From contig UROF01000017.1 of NCBI GenBank assembly GCA_900549475.1, positions 1 to 50,469 on the forward strand: a DNA stretch of 50,469 nucleotides. Reading direction: 5' to 3'. Source of the DNA: an uncultured Eubacteriales bacterium (GTDB lineage Bacteria; Bacillota; Clostridia; Oscillospirales; Oscillospiraceae). This document shows positions 7,481 to 15,562 of this stretch, in pieces (within the stretch, counting starts at the first letter, position 1; every line of letters starts with the position of its first letter). The notes beneath the pieces are model-generated. The model searched no databases. It saw only the letters and a list, made by a program, of their open reading frames with translations, and was not told the origin of the DNA. The translations under genes were made by a program, and so were the position numbers.

Positions 7481-8635
7481 TTAACCGATGTAACCCGCGG
7501 CCTTCAGCAGCTCCACGGCCTTATCGTGGTTGGCGTCGCTCATCATCACCAGGGGGCCGGTGCAGCCCATGCCGGTCTCAGCGTAGATACCGGCTTTCCA
7601 CAGTACCTTGGCGGCGTCTTCCAGGTCCATGACCTCAATACCGGGGATGCTGGCGGTGCAGGGCTCAGCAGGAGGTGCCTTGACCTCCTCCTCGTCGGCA
7701 GCGGCACCCTTGGCAGCGGCCTTGCGGTCTGCCAGGATCTTGCTCAGACCTGCCTTCTCGGCAGCGGCAAACTCCTTGGCGGCAACCTCAAACACCTTGC
7801 CCTTCACCAGCTGACCGGCAAACTCCAGGGCGTTGGCCACCAGAGGAGCACCGGAAGCACGGGACACGATCAGCACCAGCTTGTCGTAGCCGGGGCCGAT
7901 GCCGGGGCCGTAGCCGTAACCGGTGGCCTCAAAGCTGCCGCCGGTGGTATAGGCGGAGAGCATCTTCACCAGAACGTTGCCGGTGAGGCTGTCGCAGATC
8001 AGAACGTCGGGGGTGCCCTTTAGAACGTCGTTGCCGCGGAGCACAGCGCCGCCGTCGGCGCGGGCGGAAGTGGCCCACTCAAACTCGTAACCGTTCTCCT
8101 TCAGCGTGTTGAGGGCCATCTCGGTCTGGCGGGCGCCGTCCACGTTCAGGATGCCAACGGTGGGATTCTCCACGCCGCAGGCCTTGGCGGTGATGATGCC
8201 GTAGACCGCGTTCTTGATCATGCCCTCGATGCGGTCGGCACTGGAGGTGCCGGTGGAGGTGGCGATGAACATCTCCTTACCGTAGGCGGGGGTGACCACA
8301 CGGCCCACGGTGGATACGCCGATGGGGAAGGGGAAGTGCATGGTGACGGCGCCGTCCACCTCATGGGACTCCACCATCTGCTCCATCTTCTTGTGGCCCT
8401 CGTCCTCGTTGTCCACATGGACAGTGGTGACGCCCTCGGCCTCCAGGGTGCCGATGTAGTACACATCCACACCACGGGCGGCGGCCATACGGGCAGCCTT
8501 CATGGCGTTCTCCTCGCCATGCTCACTGCCCATGCCGGTGATGGCGATCTTCGGCCGGGGGCCGAAGGAGCCAGTCTCCAGGCCTTCTGCCATCTCCAGG
8601 AAGGCCTTGGCAATGGTTTTTTCCAAATTACTCAT
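7481..8635 (-). CDS. grdD: Glycine reductase protein C, subunit GrdD
   Basis: 384 residues. With GrdC it forms protein C, which takes the carboxymethyl group from selenoprotein A as an acetyl thioester and releases acetyl-phosphate for ATP synthesis. The fold resembles PlsX/phosphotransacetylase: KIAITGMGSEHGEENAM near the N-terminus, HFPFPIGVSTVGRVV in the middle, and GYGYGPGIGPGYDKLVLI around residue 250. GMGCTGP near the C-terminus places Cys358 at the position of the essential C-terminal Cys of clostridial GrdD. A low-complexity Ala/Glu linker (about 305-330) separates the domains. It begins 14 bases after grdC. Confidence 0.95.
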   Translation of the reverse strand: MSNLEKTIAKAFLEMAEGLETGSFGPRPKIAITGMGSEHGEENAMKAARMAAARGVDVYYIGTLEAEGVTTVHVDNEDEGHKKMEQMVESHEVDGAVTMHFPFPIGVSTVGRVVTPAYGKEMFIATSTGTSSADRIEGMIKNAVYGIITAKACGVENPTVGILNVDGARQTEMALNTLKENGYEFEWATSARADGGAVLRGNDVLKGTPDVLICDSLTGNVLVKMLSAYTTGGSFEATGYGYGPGIGPGYDKLVLIVSRASGAPLVANALEFAGQLVKGKVFEVAAKEFAAAEKAGLSKILADRKAAAKGAAADEEEVKAPPAEPCTASIPGIEVMDLEDAAKVLWKAGIYAETGMGCTGPLVMMSDANHDKAVELLKAAGYIG

Positions 8636-8649
8636 GATGGGCCTCCCGC

Positions 8650-10194
8650 TTACTCAGCCTGAGCCATCAGCGTGGCAGCAAAGTCACGCATGGCCTTGGC
8701 GATCATGCCCTTGACTTCTTCCTCGCTGACGCCGGCCTGGGTCTCCTCAGCGCCGGTGTTGGCCTGGATGACGAAGGACACGCCGTCGAACAGGTTGGTC
8801 ATACGGCCCAGGAACAGGGAGCCCTTGCCGATGATCATGACGCGGTTGAGCTTACCAGCCATGATATCCTCACGGGCGAAACCGATGTAAGGCACGCCGG
8901 AGGGAATGTGGCCCTGGGTGGGAGCCCAGCCGGTGAGGCCGTGCTTGGCGGGGAAGGAGGCCAGATCAGCCTTCTGCAGCTCACCGCGCTTGACAGCCAG
9001 AGCGGCGATCATCTTGTAGTTGGCCAGAGGCACATCACCGGCGCCGGCGGGCTTGGTGATGTCGGGGTTCTGCATCTCGGGGGAGTACTTGTCGATATCG
9101 GTGATCTTCAGACCGTGCTTATCCAGGGGGTTGGTGACCAGGCTGGAGATAACGGCCTGAGGAGCGGAGCCGGTACCCACGGTGTGGCGGCCCAGCATAT
9201 CCAGGTTGATCTCGGGGCTGACGCCGTCGTCCTGGGTGACTACCACGGCAAAGCCGCCGATCATGTCCTCCATGATGGGCAGGCCCTTCTTCACGTGGTC
9301 CTTGCCGTTCATGCCCAGCTTGGCGGTGCAGCCGCCGGCGGTGACGACAACGGTCTTGTAGGCGCCGGAAGCCACCAGGGCGGCAGCCTCGATCATGGCG
9401 TGGGCGGGAGCGGCACAGAAGCCGCGGGCATCGGAACCGGTGGCGTTGGGCAGACCGGCGATCTCAGCAGCGCTCTTGGCGAAGTTGCCGCCGCCGCGCT
9501 GGTTCATGTCGCCGCAGGCCTCCTCGGCGCAGTCCACCACGTATTCCACATCCTCCTTGGCAATGCCGGCGTTCTTCACGGCAGACAGAAGCGCCATGAC
9601 AGAGCTGGCCTTGCTGACGATGTTCTCGTGCATCACGTGGGCGGACAGGTTCACATCGATGTCGTGAGCGCGGTTGACGCAGCCCACCAGCTCACCGTTG
9701 TGGTACAGACCCTCGGAGTGCTCCTCGTCCACCAGACGCTGGATCTCGGCGGCCTCGGTCTGCTCAGCGGGGATGCGGGCCATGATGGTCTCATCGATGA
9801 TGGGGTTGGCAGCCAGGGCGGCCTTGTGGGCCTCCACGAAGCCCTTCTCCAGCTTGACAAGGCCGAACACGTCGCAGGCCTGCATCAGCAGAAGGAACTC
9901 CTCCTGGGGCATGATCTGGCCGAAGTGGCCGTAGCGGTCATTGACATCACAGACCTTGTCACACCAGGGCTGGGGCACGGCGGCCAGCTCATCGGGGGTC
10001 TTGTTGCCGATGTACACCTGGTTGGGCCAGTAGCTGAGGGCCTGGTCGAAGGTGCGGATGTGCTTGGGCAGCTCCTTGAGGTACTCGCCGTCGGGGTTCA
10101 CGATCCGCTCGGTAGTCTGAGTGGTTCCGTTATGAAGAACCATATCGGGGGTGTGCACCAGAATATATCCGGCGCCTTTGATAACACTTTTCAT
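8650..10194 (-). CDS. grdC: Glycine reductase protein C, subunit GrdC
   Basis: 514-residue beta-ketoacyl-synthase-III-like subunit of protein C. The partner GrdD follows 14 bases later. GSDARGFCAAPAHAMIEAAALVASG and VVTAGGCTAKLGMNGKDH are thiolase-like motifs, and HGLTGWAPTQGHIPSGVPYIGFARE is typical of GrdC. The frame runs 20 codons further upstream, but MKSVIKGAGYILVHTPDM is the usual N-terminus, so ATG 10194 is chosen; its ribosome site (AAAGG, 12 bases away) is poor. The gene is separated from grdA by 223 bases with strong hairpins, the widest gap in the operon, which may set different mRNA levels for grdA and grdCD. Confidence 0.95.
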   Translation of the reverse strand: MKSVIKGAGYILVHTPDMVLHNGTTQTTERIVNPDGEYLKELPKHIRTFDQALSYWPNQVYIGNKTPDELAAVPQPWCDKVCDVNDRYGHFGQIMPQEEFLLLMQACDVFGLVKLEKGFVEAHKAALAANPIIDETIMARIPAEQTEAAEIQRLVDEEHSEGLYHNGELVGCVNRAHDIDVNLSAHVMHENIVSKASSVMALLSAVKNAGIAKEDVEYVVDCAEEACGDMNQRGGGNFAKSAAEIAGLPNATGSDARGFCAAPAHAMIEAAALVASGAYKTVVVTAGGCTAKLGMNGKDHVKKGLPIMEDMIGGFAVVVTQDDGVSPEINLDMLGRHTVGTGSAPQAVISSLVTNPLDKHGLKITDIDKYSPEMQNPDITKPAGAGDVPLANYKMIAALAVKRGELQKADLASFPAKHGLTGWAPTQGHIPSGVPYIGFAREDIMAGKLNRVMIIGKGSLFLGRMTNLFDGVSFVIQANTGAEETQAGVSEEEVKGMIAKAMRDFAATLMAQAE

Positions 10195-10417
10195 ACTGTC
10201 CACAGCCTTTCTTGTATTGTTTTTCCGGGGACCGCCCAAAGGACGGCCCGTCAATCGCTATAAATCGATGCAGCAGTTCTCCTGCTGCGGGGGATAAGTG
10301 CTTCCTTACCATATGGCGTGGCCCGCGGGCGGCAATTGCTCCTGCAGCCATTTATAGTGACAGAAAGACGGAAGGGCGGCGGCTTTAGCCGCCGCCCGAT
10401 AGGCATGTCTTACACCC
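10195..10417 (-). promoter_or_regulatory. grdA-grdC intercistronic region with hairpins
   Basis: No gene seen. Right after the grdA stop (minus strand) is a perfect 10-bp G+C stem, GGGCGGCGGC / GCCGCCGCCC with a 4-base loop (10374-10397), followed only by a mixed C/T stretch; it could be a leaky terminator or an mRNA 3'-end stabiliser. A second, bulged stem (GGGCCGTCC / GGGCGGTCCC on the minus strand) lies at about 10230-10252. Confidence 0.55.
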
Positions 10418-10888
10418 TTAGTACTTGCAGTACTGCTCCCGGATGCTGGTCATTTCGTTGATGATATCATCAACATCCAGCACCATCTCCATCATGCTGA
10501 CTTGCTCGTCATAGACGGCGGGATCGAATTCTGCCTTGACTTCGGGCTCGCACACATGGTAAACCTTGAGTCCCAACGAGACTCCTGTCAACGGACCGGC
10601 ATAAGTGGGATCGCCATTGGTCACCGTCTCGGCGGCCAGGCCGGAAGCCTCACCCTCAGCGGCACCCAGCAGAACGACAACGTTCTCGGGACCATACTGC
10701 TCGGCGAGTTCCTTAACCCGCTTCTGATTTTCCAGATCCATTGCACCAGCGGCTGTTCAGACGAAGCACTCCGTCGAGGAAAACACGACCTCAGCGCCGG
10801 CAGATTCCGCACAGGCCTCGATGGCCTGGCCGGGAATACCATCGCGGTCACCGATGATGATGACCTTTTTACCAGCCAAGATGCTCAT
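10418..10888 (-). CDS. grdA: Glycine reductase selenoprotein A (selenocysteine at residue 44)
   Basis: 156 residues when the in-frame UGA at 10757-10759 is read as selenocysteine. The segment ECFVU (residues 40-44) followed by TAAGAMDLENQ is the hallmark of GrdA: C41-x-x-U44 is the redox pair that carries the Se-carboxymethyl intermediate and is re-reduced by thioredoxin. Read without recoding, the gene would split into a 43-residue and a 107-residue piece; it is not a pseudogene. ATG 10888 gives MSILAGKKVIIIGDRDGIPGQ, the usual N-terminus. The Sec machinery (selA, selB, tRNA-Sec) lies 6-10 kb upstream in the same direction. I could not settle on a clear SECIS hairpin here; the best candidate is a 4-bp stem some 20 bases after the UGA. 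Confidence 0.96.
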
Positions 10889-10963
10889 GTCTCTTTCCTC
10901 CTTTGCAATAGATTTTTTATTATAGAAACCTTGCGGTATCTATCAGGGGTAGGGGGTACGCGC

Positions 10964-11281
10964 TTACACGTACTTCTTGATCATGGCCTCTACGTTCTCG
11001 GGAGTGGCGTCATCCTTGACACAGGAATCGATCATCTCACCGTTCTCATAGATGGCGATGACGGGCAGGCCCAGGATCTTCTGGCTGATGGCCAGACGGC
11101 GGGCCTTGGTGGTGTTCAGGGCGCAGAACTTGATCTTGTCGCCGTAGGTCTCGGCAAAAGCGTGAACGTGGGGCATCAGGGCAGCGCAGGGAACGCAGCC
11201 GTCACCGTAGAAATCTACCAGGACCTTGCCCTCGGCCTTCAGCACTTCGGCCTCAAAGGTGTTCTTATCCAGCTCGAGCAT
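10964..11281 (-). CDS. trxA: Thioredoxin with CVPC active site, glycine-reductase type
   Basis: 105-residue thioredoxin fold. The active site reads GDGCVPCA, with Cys29 and Cys32 instead of the usual WCGPC. This CVPC variant is known from thioredoxins encoded in clostridial glycine reductase operons, where it shuttles electrons from TrxB to selenoprotein A. cis-Pro is in GLPVIAIY. ATG 11281 has an AAGGAGGAG site. It lies between trxB and grdA in the operon. A weak promoter-like pair and a GATAAGA / TCTTATC inverted repeat (11306-11327) occur just upstream, so some independent expression is possible. Confidence 0.93.
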   Translation of the reverse strand: MLELDKNTFEAEVLKAEGKVLVDFYGDGCVPCAALMPHVHAFAETYGDKIKFCALNTTKARRLAISQKILGLPVIAIYENGEMIDSCVKDDATPENVEAMIKKYV

Positions 11282-11350
11282 GGGAAACTCCTCCTTTGTG
11301 TTGTTGATAAGAATAGTATATCTTATCTCTTGTCAAGAATCAATCAAGAA

Positions 11351-12289
11351 TCAGTGGTTGCTGACATAATGCTCAGCCTGCATGGCAGCGATAGCGCCGT
11401 CAGCGGCGGCGGTGACCACCTGGCGCAGGCTCTTGACACGGATGTCGCCGGCGGCAAACACACCGGGGATGCTGGTGTGCATGTTCTCGTCGGTCTTGAT
11501 GTAGCCGTTCTCCATCTCCAGCATCCCATCAAAGAGCTGGGAGTTGGGGTTGTAGCCGATGAAGCCGAACAGACCGAAGAGGCCGTCGTCCTCGTCCGCG
11601 GTGATAGTAGTCAGCTCGCCGGTCTTGACATTCTTGACCGTCATGGAGTTGAGCAGCTCGTCGCCGTCCACCCGGACCACGACGGTGTCCCACATAAAGT
11701 GGAGCTTGGGGTTCTTGAAGGCTTTCTCCTGAATGGATTTGGCCGCCCGCAGCTCGTTCCGGCGGTGGATAATGGTCACCTTCCGGGCGAACTTGGTCAG
11801 GTACATGGCCTCCTCCACGGCGCTGTCGCCGCCGCCTACCACGTAGACCTCAAAGTCCTCGAAGAAGGCCGCGTCACAGGTGGCGCAGAAGGAGATGCCC
11901 TTGCCGGTGAACTTGCCTTCGTTCTCACAGCCGATGGGCTTGGGGAAGGCGCCGGTGGCAATGATGACGCTCTTGGCGAGATACTCGCCCTTGGCGCCTA
12001 CCAGCTTTTTCACGTCGCCGGTCAGCTCCACGCTCTTGATCACGTCGGAGCAGCGCTCGGCGCCGAACTTCTTGGCCTGCTCGGTCATGCGGGCGATCAG
12101 GCTGGGGCCGCTCTCGCCCTCGACCATCTGGCCGGGGTAGTTTTCGATCTCGTCGGTAATGGCGATCTGTCCGCCGTCCTGGCCCTTCTCGATAATCAGG
12201 GTGCTCAGGCGGCTTCTGCCGGCGTAGAGCCCGGCGGTCAGACCCGCAGGGCCGGCGCCCAGAATGATAACATCATAAATCTTGCTCAT
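11351..12289 (-). CDS. trxB: Thioredoxin reductase
   Basis: 312-residue flavoprotein. The FAD-binding GAGPAGLTAGLYAGR lies at 11-25, the redox CATC at 135-138, and the second Rossmann motif VVGGGDSAVEEA is followed by HRRNELRAAK. The HRRxxxR pattern favours NADPH as donor. It reduces the CVPC thioredoxin of the next gene and thereby drives glycine reduction. The frame extends 19 codons upstream, but MSKIYDVIILGAGPAG is the natural N-terminus; the ribosome site AGGAG is about 12 bases away. A promoter-like element and a 12-bp inverted repeat lie between grdB and this gene. Confidence 0.94.
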   Translation of the reverse strand: MSKIYDVIILGAGPAGLTAGLYAGRSRLSTLIIEKGQDGGQIAITDEIENYPGQMVEGESGPSLIARMTEQAKKFGAERCSDVIKSVELTGDVKKLVGAKGEYLAKSVIIATGAFPKPIGCENEGKFTGKGISFCATCDAAFFEDFEVYVVGGGDSAVEEAMYLTKFARKVTIIHRRNELRAAKSIQEKAFKNPKLHFMWDTVVVRVDGDELLNSMTVKNVKTGELTTITADEDDGLFGLFGFIGYNPNSQLFDGMLEMENGYIKTDENMHTSIPGVFAAGDIRVKSLRQVVTAAADGAIAAMQAEHYVSNH

Positions 12290-12320
12290 AGTGGCTGTAA
12301 GCTCCTGTTCCTCAGAATGT

Positions 12321-12368
12321 CCGGTATGGGGTATCCATATCCGCAAATACAGTATAACCCCATACCGG
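12321..12368. repeat. 12-bp perfect inverted repeat between grdB and trxB
   Basis: CCGGTATGGGGT (12321-12332) and ACCCCATACCGG (12357-12368) around a 24-base loop. In the grdB-trxB transcript this would form a stable stem just before the trxB ribosome site. The -10 of a candidate trxB promoter lies in the loop. Confidence 0.75.
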
Positions 12369-12380
12369 TTATCTGGTCAA
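12351..12380 (-). promoter_or_regulatory. Candidate internal promoter for trxB
   Basis: Minus strand -35 TTGACC (12375-12380), 18-base spacer, -10 TATACT (12351-12356), about 60 bases before the trxB ATG. It could uncouple trxB-trxA-grdA expression from the glycine riboswitch. Confidence 0.5.
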
Positions 12381-12388
12381 TTAGGAGA

Positions 12389-13693
12389 TCAGACCTCGAA
12401 AATGGTCTGGTCCTCGACCTCAGTGGTCAGAGCCTCCAGGGCACGCTCCACCAGCTTGCGGCGGAGAGCCTTCTCATCCTCAGGGGAGAGGGCGGGGTTG
12501 CCCAGGGGGTGGGGGATTGCAATGGTGGGAACGATTCTGTTGGCGCCCACCGTCATGGAGATAGGAGTGACCGTGCACATATGCACCACAGGGATACCGG
12601 CCCGCTCGATCTCTTTAACCATCGTTGCACCGCAACGCGTGCAGGTACCTCAGGTACTGGTCATGATAACGGCATGAACACCGGCCTGGAGCAGCTTCTG
12701 AGCATACTCGGCAGCAAAAGATTTGGCGTTGGCCACGGAGGTACCGTTACCAACAGTGGTATAGAAGTAGTCGTGGAGCTTACCGATCTTGCCCTCGCGC
12801 TCCAGATCCCGCATCACATCCACAGGCAGGACGCGGTTGGGGTTCTCATTGGCATAGACCGGATCGTAACCGCCGTGGGCGGTCTCGTACTTGTCGGAGG
12901 TCAGCGTCTCCACGCCGGCGATGCAGTACTCACCGTAGTGGGAGGCGGAGGAGGACTCGATGTGGTCGGGGTTGCCCTTGGGGACAATACCGCCGGAGGT
13001 GCACAGGGCGATGGTCGCCTTGCTCAGATCCTTGACGGCGGGGTTGGGGGCCACACGGTCGAAGGAGGGCATGGGATACTCGGTGGTGAAGGGCTTGCCG
13101 TTAAGCTTGGCCACCAGCATATCCACCGCGCGCTTGGCGCCCACTTCCTTCTCAAAGAAGTTCTTGCGGATGCCGTTGGGCATATAACCCTCTTCGCAGG
13201 AGGCACCGATCTTCTCGCCCTTCATCATCTTCAGGGCCAGCTTTGCCATGGCGGGAGCGGCCTTGCGCATGCCGGCAGCGCTGTTGGCGGTGGCGATCAT
13301 CAGAACCTTGTTCTTCAGGTCGGCGCCGGGGTTCTCCTCGTACATACCGGTGAGGACGGGGATGCCCAGCTCATCCTGCACAGCGGCGCAGATGGTGGCG
13401 CAGGCGTAGCCGTAACGGCCGGCGTTGAAGGCGGGGCCGGCAATGAAGAAGTCGGGCTTCTCAGCCTTGACCCAGTCCAGGATCTGAGCCTTGGCGTCAG
13501 CCTCGTGCTCAGCGAAGTAGGAGTCGCCGCAGACGATGGTCTTGACGATCTCGGCCTCGCCCTTCCAGGCGTTGTTCAGAGCCATGCCGGGGCCCACAAA
13601 GCCATCCCGCAGCTCGGGAGCCACGTGAGCCATTTCCTCGCCGCCGATGTTGGCGAAGAACTGGTTGATATAATGTACAACTTTATAACTCAT
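12389..13693 (-). CDS. grdB: Glycine reductase selenoprotein B, substrate-binding PB subunit (selenocysteine at residue 348)
   Basis: 434 residues when the UGA at 12650-12652 is read as selenocysteine. The motif TSTUGTCTRCG gives Sec348 with Cys351 and Cys354 (U-x2-C-x2-C), as in glycine reductase protein B. GrdB with the GrdE-derived subunits binds glycine as a Schiff base on the pyruvoyl group and transfers the carboxymethyl to the selenol. N-terminal MSYKVVHYINQFFANIGGEE is standard, and ATG 13693 has an AGGAGGATC site. Without recoding it would look like a 347-residue protein plus a separate 77-residue fragment. A 6-bp hairpin 12 bases after the UGA fits a bacterial SECIS element. Starts 24 bases after grdE. 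Confidence 0.96.
12623..12652 (-). promoter_or_regulatory. Sec UGA codon and candidate bacterial SECIS hairpin of grdB
   Basis: The UGA (12650-12652 on the minus strand) is followed by 12 bases and then a perfect stem CGTTGC / GCAACG with a GGU loop (12623-12637). The distance and the G-G-U apical loop match what SelB recognises in other bacterial SECIS elements, although the stem is short. Confidence 0.65.
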
Positions 13694-13717
13694 AATGAAT
13701 GATCCTCCTTTCTCTCA

Positions 13718-15016
13718 TTATCGGGCGCTGAGACGGTTGAAGCCCATCTCGTTGGTAGCGCCGGTAATAACCTGGAGCTCGGCCTCGATGGTGCCGTCGG
13801 GACGCAGGGAACCGGCATGGCCGCCGGCGATGACATCCACGTAATCCAGGGTGCCGATCACCTTGTCCAGCTTGGGCAGGATGATGACCTCGTTGGCGTT
13901 GCCGCCGGTGACCACGGCATCAGCCAGAGGATCGGCGTCAGCCAGGGACTGGGACTTACCATCCTGGCCGGCATACTCGTCGGTGATGATGGTGGTCTTG
14001 ACGCCCTGGAGCTCGATCTTCTTGGTGTTCATGATCAGGTCGGTATCGGGGTTGCCGAAGCCTTCCTGAGACACGATAGCACCATCCAGATCCAGCAGCC
14101 GGCAGAGCTTGGCGGTCCAGTCGGAGGAGCGCTGCTTGTCAGCCAGGTACACGTTCTCGTTGGTGATGATGTTGCAGACGTAGTTGAGGGTCTTGCCGTG
14201 AGCGGCGAACATAGCCTTCACCACGGGGTTGTTCTGGTGATGATAGGTGGTGTTCTTGTCGCAGGCGGACACGCAGTTACCGCTGATGATGGCGCCATCC
14301 ATGGTCTCGGTGGGGTTGAGGATGGTGGTCAGGCTGCGCTTGGCATCCACGCCGTAGACGTAGGTGTCGTGGAGCAGGCCCTGGCTCTGCAGCATGTGGA
14401 CATAGGCCACACGGGGCAGGTCGGGATACTTCTCGATGCCTTCCTTGATGCCCAGGGTCTCAAACTCCTCGGTCTCGTCGGGGGTCACGTTCCGGCCGAT
14501 CTCACCGATGAAGGTGGCGGCCCGCAGGCCGGCGATCCGGACAGCGTGCTCATACTCGTGCTTGTGATCCTGATAGCCCTCGGCAGGCTCGGCCACGACC
14601 ACGAAGTTGTTGAGCTTGGAGAACGGAGTGTAGTCGGCGCCGGGACCGGTCATGTCGATGATGCCTTCCTGGAAGCCAACGATCTTGCCGGCGGTGACAA
14701 CGGCCATGCCGCGCAGGACATGAGTCTTGCCGCTGCCGACGGTGTCAACCTTGGAGATGACGCCGGGGAACACACCGCCGGGGCCCTCTACCTTGACCCG
14801 GGGTTCGATCACGTCCTTGACGGGGGTGATACGGACGCTCTCGCCAGGCTTGGCAACGTCGAAGCTGAAGTCCTTGACCCAGGCCTTCACGTCGTCATCT
14901 TCGTACATGAATGCCTTGACAGCGTCCGGGTCGACAAACAGGGTGCTGTTTTCTACCTTGCATTCCTTTGAAAACTGGATGTCATTGATCTGGATATAGC
15001 CCAGTTCCAATTTCAA
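13718..15016 (-). CDS. grdE: Glycine reductase protein B proprotein GrdE
   Basis: 432-residue proprotein that is cleaved to give two protein B subunits, one with an N-terminal pyruvoyl group. The cleavage motif GNCVSACDKNTT places the Cys converted to pyruvoyl at 248. A GTG at 15025 is in frame but lies inside the AAGGAGGTG ribosome site. TTG at 15016, eight bases after AAGGAGG, gives MKLELGYIQI, which matches the family start M(R/K)LELG, so it is chosen. No membrane segment. Located 20 bases after grdX and 24 before grdB. Known substrate is glycine; closely related proteins serve sarcosine or betaine reductases, but the co-encoded grdB and glycine riboswitch point to glycine. Confidence 0.95.
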   Translation of the reverse strand: MKLELGYIQINDIQFSKECKVENSTLFVDPDAVKAFMYEDDDVKAWVKDFSFDVAKPGESVRITPVKDVIEPRVKVEGPGGVFPGVISKVDTVGSGKTHVLRGMAVVTAGKIVGFQEGIIDMTGPGADYTPFSKLNNFVVVAEPAEGYQDHKHEYEHAVRIAGLRAATFIGEIGRNVTPDETEEFETLGIKEGIEKYPDLPRVAYVHMLQSQGLLHDTYVYGVDAKRSLTTILNPTETMDGAIISGNCVSACDKNTTYHHQNNPVVKAMFAAHGKTLNYVCNIITNENVYLADKQRSSDWTAKLCRLLDLDGAIVSQEGFGNPDTDLIMNTKKIELQGVKTTIITDEYAGQDGKSQSLADADPLADAVVTGGNANEVIILPKLDKVIGTLDYVDVIAGGHAGSLRPDGTIEAELQVITGATNEMGFNRLSAR

Positions 15017-15036
15017 AGTGAACACCTCCTTCTTTC

Positions 15037-15462
15037 TTACTTTTTATTACTAAGACCTGCCACGGCGTCGAAACCGATGGCGCCGCAGAGCAGGGTATAG
15101 TCGATGAGCTGGAAGTCCTCCAGCACCTGCTGGGTATACTGCCGGGTGCAGGGGACAAACTTGTCGCACACGCCGATAGCGTTGCTGATGATCTCCGCCT
15201 GCTGGGAATCAAAGCCGTGGGGCTCCATGGAGACGATCACGGACTTATAGGGAGTTTCATTGGGCTTGACACTGCCGGAGAGAGGGTGGGTATACAGGGT
15301 ATGGCCCACATAGACCTTGTCCCGGGCCATCACCAGAATTTCCCGGTAGCTCTTTTCCGGATGAAACGCTATGGTGTACAGCCCCCGGCCCTCCATACAG
15401 GAGACGACCAGCGGATTATTGGTCAGGATCAGGAAATCCCTGGGGTTGCCGATGGTACTCAT
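15037..15462 (-). CDS. grdX: GrdX family protein
   Basis: 141 residues. GrdX is regularly the first gene of clostridial glycine reductase operons, and its function is not established. Here FLILTNNPLVVS near residue 10-21, HGFDSQQAEIISNAIGVCDKFVPCTRQY (about 83-110) and the end LCGAIGFDAVAGL are in line with the family. ATG 15462 has an AGGAGG site. It directly follows the glycine riboswitch terminator, so it is the first gene controlled by glycine. Confidence 0.88.
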   Translation of the reverse strand: MSTIGNPRDFLILTNNPLVVSCMEGRGLYTIAFHPEKSYREILVMARDKVYVGHTLYTHPLSGSVKPNETPYKSVIVSMEPHGFDSQQAEIISNAIGVCDKFVPCTRQYTQQVLEDFQLIDYTLLCGAIGFDAVAGLSNKK

Positions 15463-15504
15463 GAACGGGGTGTCCTCCTCTGTGACGGCCTGCGCTGTCT
15501 CATA

Positions 15505-15562
15505 AGAGAAAAACAGAGCAAGGCGATATGAACTAAAAACTAATTCACTGCCTTGCTCTGTT
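15505..15562 (-). terminator. Expression-platform terminator of the glycine riboswitch
   Basis: On the minus strand the 13-bp stem AACAGAGCAAGGC / GCCTTGCTCTGTT (15550-15562 and 15512-15524) is followed by TTTTCTC. The AACAGAG of the 5' arm is the same segment that closes P1 of aptamer 2, so ligand-bound P1 and the terminator exclude each other. Confidence 0.85.

Noticed and set aside
10418..10741. Separate 107-residue gene or grdA pseudogene
   Set aside because: The upstream 43 codons and UGA at residue 44 reproduce the known GrdA selenocysteine site.
12389..12622. Separate 77-residue gene after a truncated grdB
   Set aside because: It is the part of grdB after the selenocysteine UGA, in frame and with the expected family sequence.
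10502..13702. Long open frame of about 1066 codons on the plus strand
   Set aside because: It lies antisense to trxA, trxB, grdA and grdB, has no ribosome site and is the usual high-GC mirror of real codons.
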